NCBI GenBank assembly: GCA_947589335.1
Contig: CANPZH010000021.1
Location: 1 to 15,083 of the forward strand
Direction of reading: 5' to 3'
Source: an uncultured Clostridia bacterium
Lineage (GTDB): Bacteria; Bacillota; Clostridia; Christensenellales; Borkfalkiaceae
Length of the DNA: 15,083 nucleotides
Position 1 is the stretch's first letter, and each line of letters opens with the position of its first letter. Below, piece by piece: positions 14,831-15,083 of this stretch. A program made the translations under genes and the position numbers. The notes beneath the pieces were generated by a model. That model was not told where the DNA came from and ran no database searches. It saw nothing but the letters and a program-made list of their open reading frames with translations.

Positions 14831-14900
14831 ACGTCATTCCGAACGCATGTGAGGAATCTCGTCCTCAGATTCCTCCTCCCTTCGGTCGTCGGAATGACGT
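14831..14900. repeat. GTCATTCC-type palindromic repeat unit, inverted copy
   Basis: 70 bp bounded by ACGTCATTCCGA and TCGGAATGACGT with inner GAGGAATCT / AGATTCCTC. The reverse complement matches the unit at 9569-9639 apart from a short variable patch. A partial end (GTCGGAATGAC) follows at about 14912-14922, mirroring the partial duplicate on the left. Confidence 0.8.
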
Positions 14901-14949
14901 AAAAGGGACGACGTCGGAATGACATGGGGAAGCGGTGTGCTTTCTAAAT

Positions 14950-15026
14950 ACGTCATTCCGAGCGAAGTCGAGGAATCGCACCGCATTATAATGCGGTCCA
15001 TGTTTCGACTGCGCTCAACATGACGT
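14950..15026. repeat. Second-type GTCATTCC unit
   Basis: Starts ACGTCATTCCGAGCGAAGTC, continues GAGGAATC, and ends GTTTCGACTGCGCTCAACAT then GACGT. In the middle is a perfect 16-bp palindrome CCGCATTATAATGCGG (14981-14996). It is related to the other units at its left end only. Confidence 0.7.
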
Positions 15027-15083
15027 AAAGGACGGCGCGCCGCGCCTGTTACTTCGTCGCATGCGCTCCTCGTGCCGCCCAAG

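Larger units (their letters stand above)
14470..15083. repeat. Non-coding composite repeat region, right copy
   Basis: Everything after dnaA to the window edge is repeat DNA without a credible gene. From 14485 to 14900 it is an inverted, diverged version of 9542-10210: the closing segment and CCCTTAAGGG hairpin (14485-14527), the 14525-14662 arm, the 14745-14820 segment and the GTCATTCC unit (14831-14900). A further GTCATTCC-type unit follows (14950-15026). The minus-strand frame at 14834-15082 reads HVERSRN, SSTSLGMT and RHSDDRREEES, which is typical of translated repeats. Confidence 0.85.

Noticed and set aside
14834..15082. 82-codon minus-strand open frame at the right edge
   Set aside because: It lies wholly in repeat units and encodes HVERSRN, SSTSLGMT and RHSDDRREEES strings, hallmarks of spurious translations of dispersed repeats. 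No ribosome site.

Overview
The window looks like chromosomal DNA of a GC-rich member of the Bacillota (Clostridia-like, probably an uncultured gut lineage). This is inferred from strong AGGAGG-type ribosome binding sites, near-consensus sigma-A promoters, the comM-dprA-topA order, a VanW-family protein, and GTCATTCC / CCCCCTCA-type intergenic repeats of the kind often seen in gut Clostridia assemblies. The taxon itself cannot be proven from the sequence. Nothing looks like phage, plasmid or a conventional transposon.

Left block (1-4733, minus strand): a tight operon comM -> dprA -> topA. ComM is a MoxR/Mg-chelatase-like AAA+ ATPase, DprA a DNA-processing protein, and topA encodes topoisomerase I cut at the window edge. 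comM and dprA share an ATGA overlap; dprA and topA are 36 bp apart. The theme is uptake and processing of DNA and supercoiling control.

Middle block (4849-9427): a large membrane protein resembling a GT-C/PMT-type glycosyltransferase but lacking the usual motifs, with its own promoter; monocistronic rplS (ribosomal protein L19) with a consensus promoter and a clear terminator; a divergent small membrane protein whose consensus promoter carries a nine-C homopolymer in its spacer; and a secreted VanW-family protein. The last two genes converge and overlap, and the terminator of one lies inside the coding sequence of the other.

Right block (10230-14469): recF and two tandem PHP-domain phosphoesterase paralogues on the minus strand, and dnaA divergent from recF on the plus strand. 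No dnaN is present and no cluster of DnaA boxes was seen, so this is not the classical dnaA-dnaN-recF origin layout. The dnaA-recF intergenic region is symmetric: two facing TATAAT boxes around a 10-bp palindrome.

The right block is bracketed by two non-coding stretches (9428-10229 and 14470-15083) that hold the same composite repeat, with sub-units in the same order but in opposite orientation. The dnaA-recF-PHP segment therefore sits between long imperfect inverted repeats. Open reading frames inside those repeats are judged spurious.
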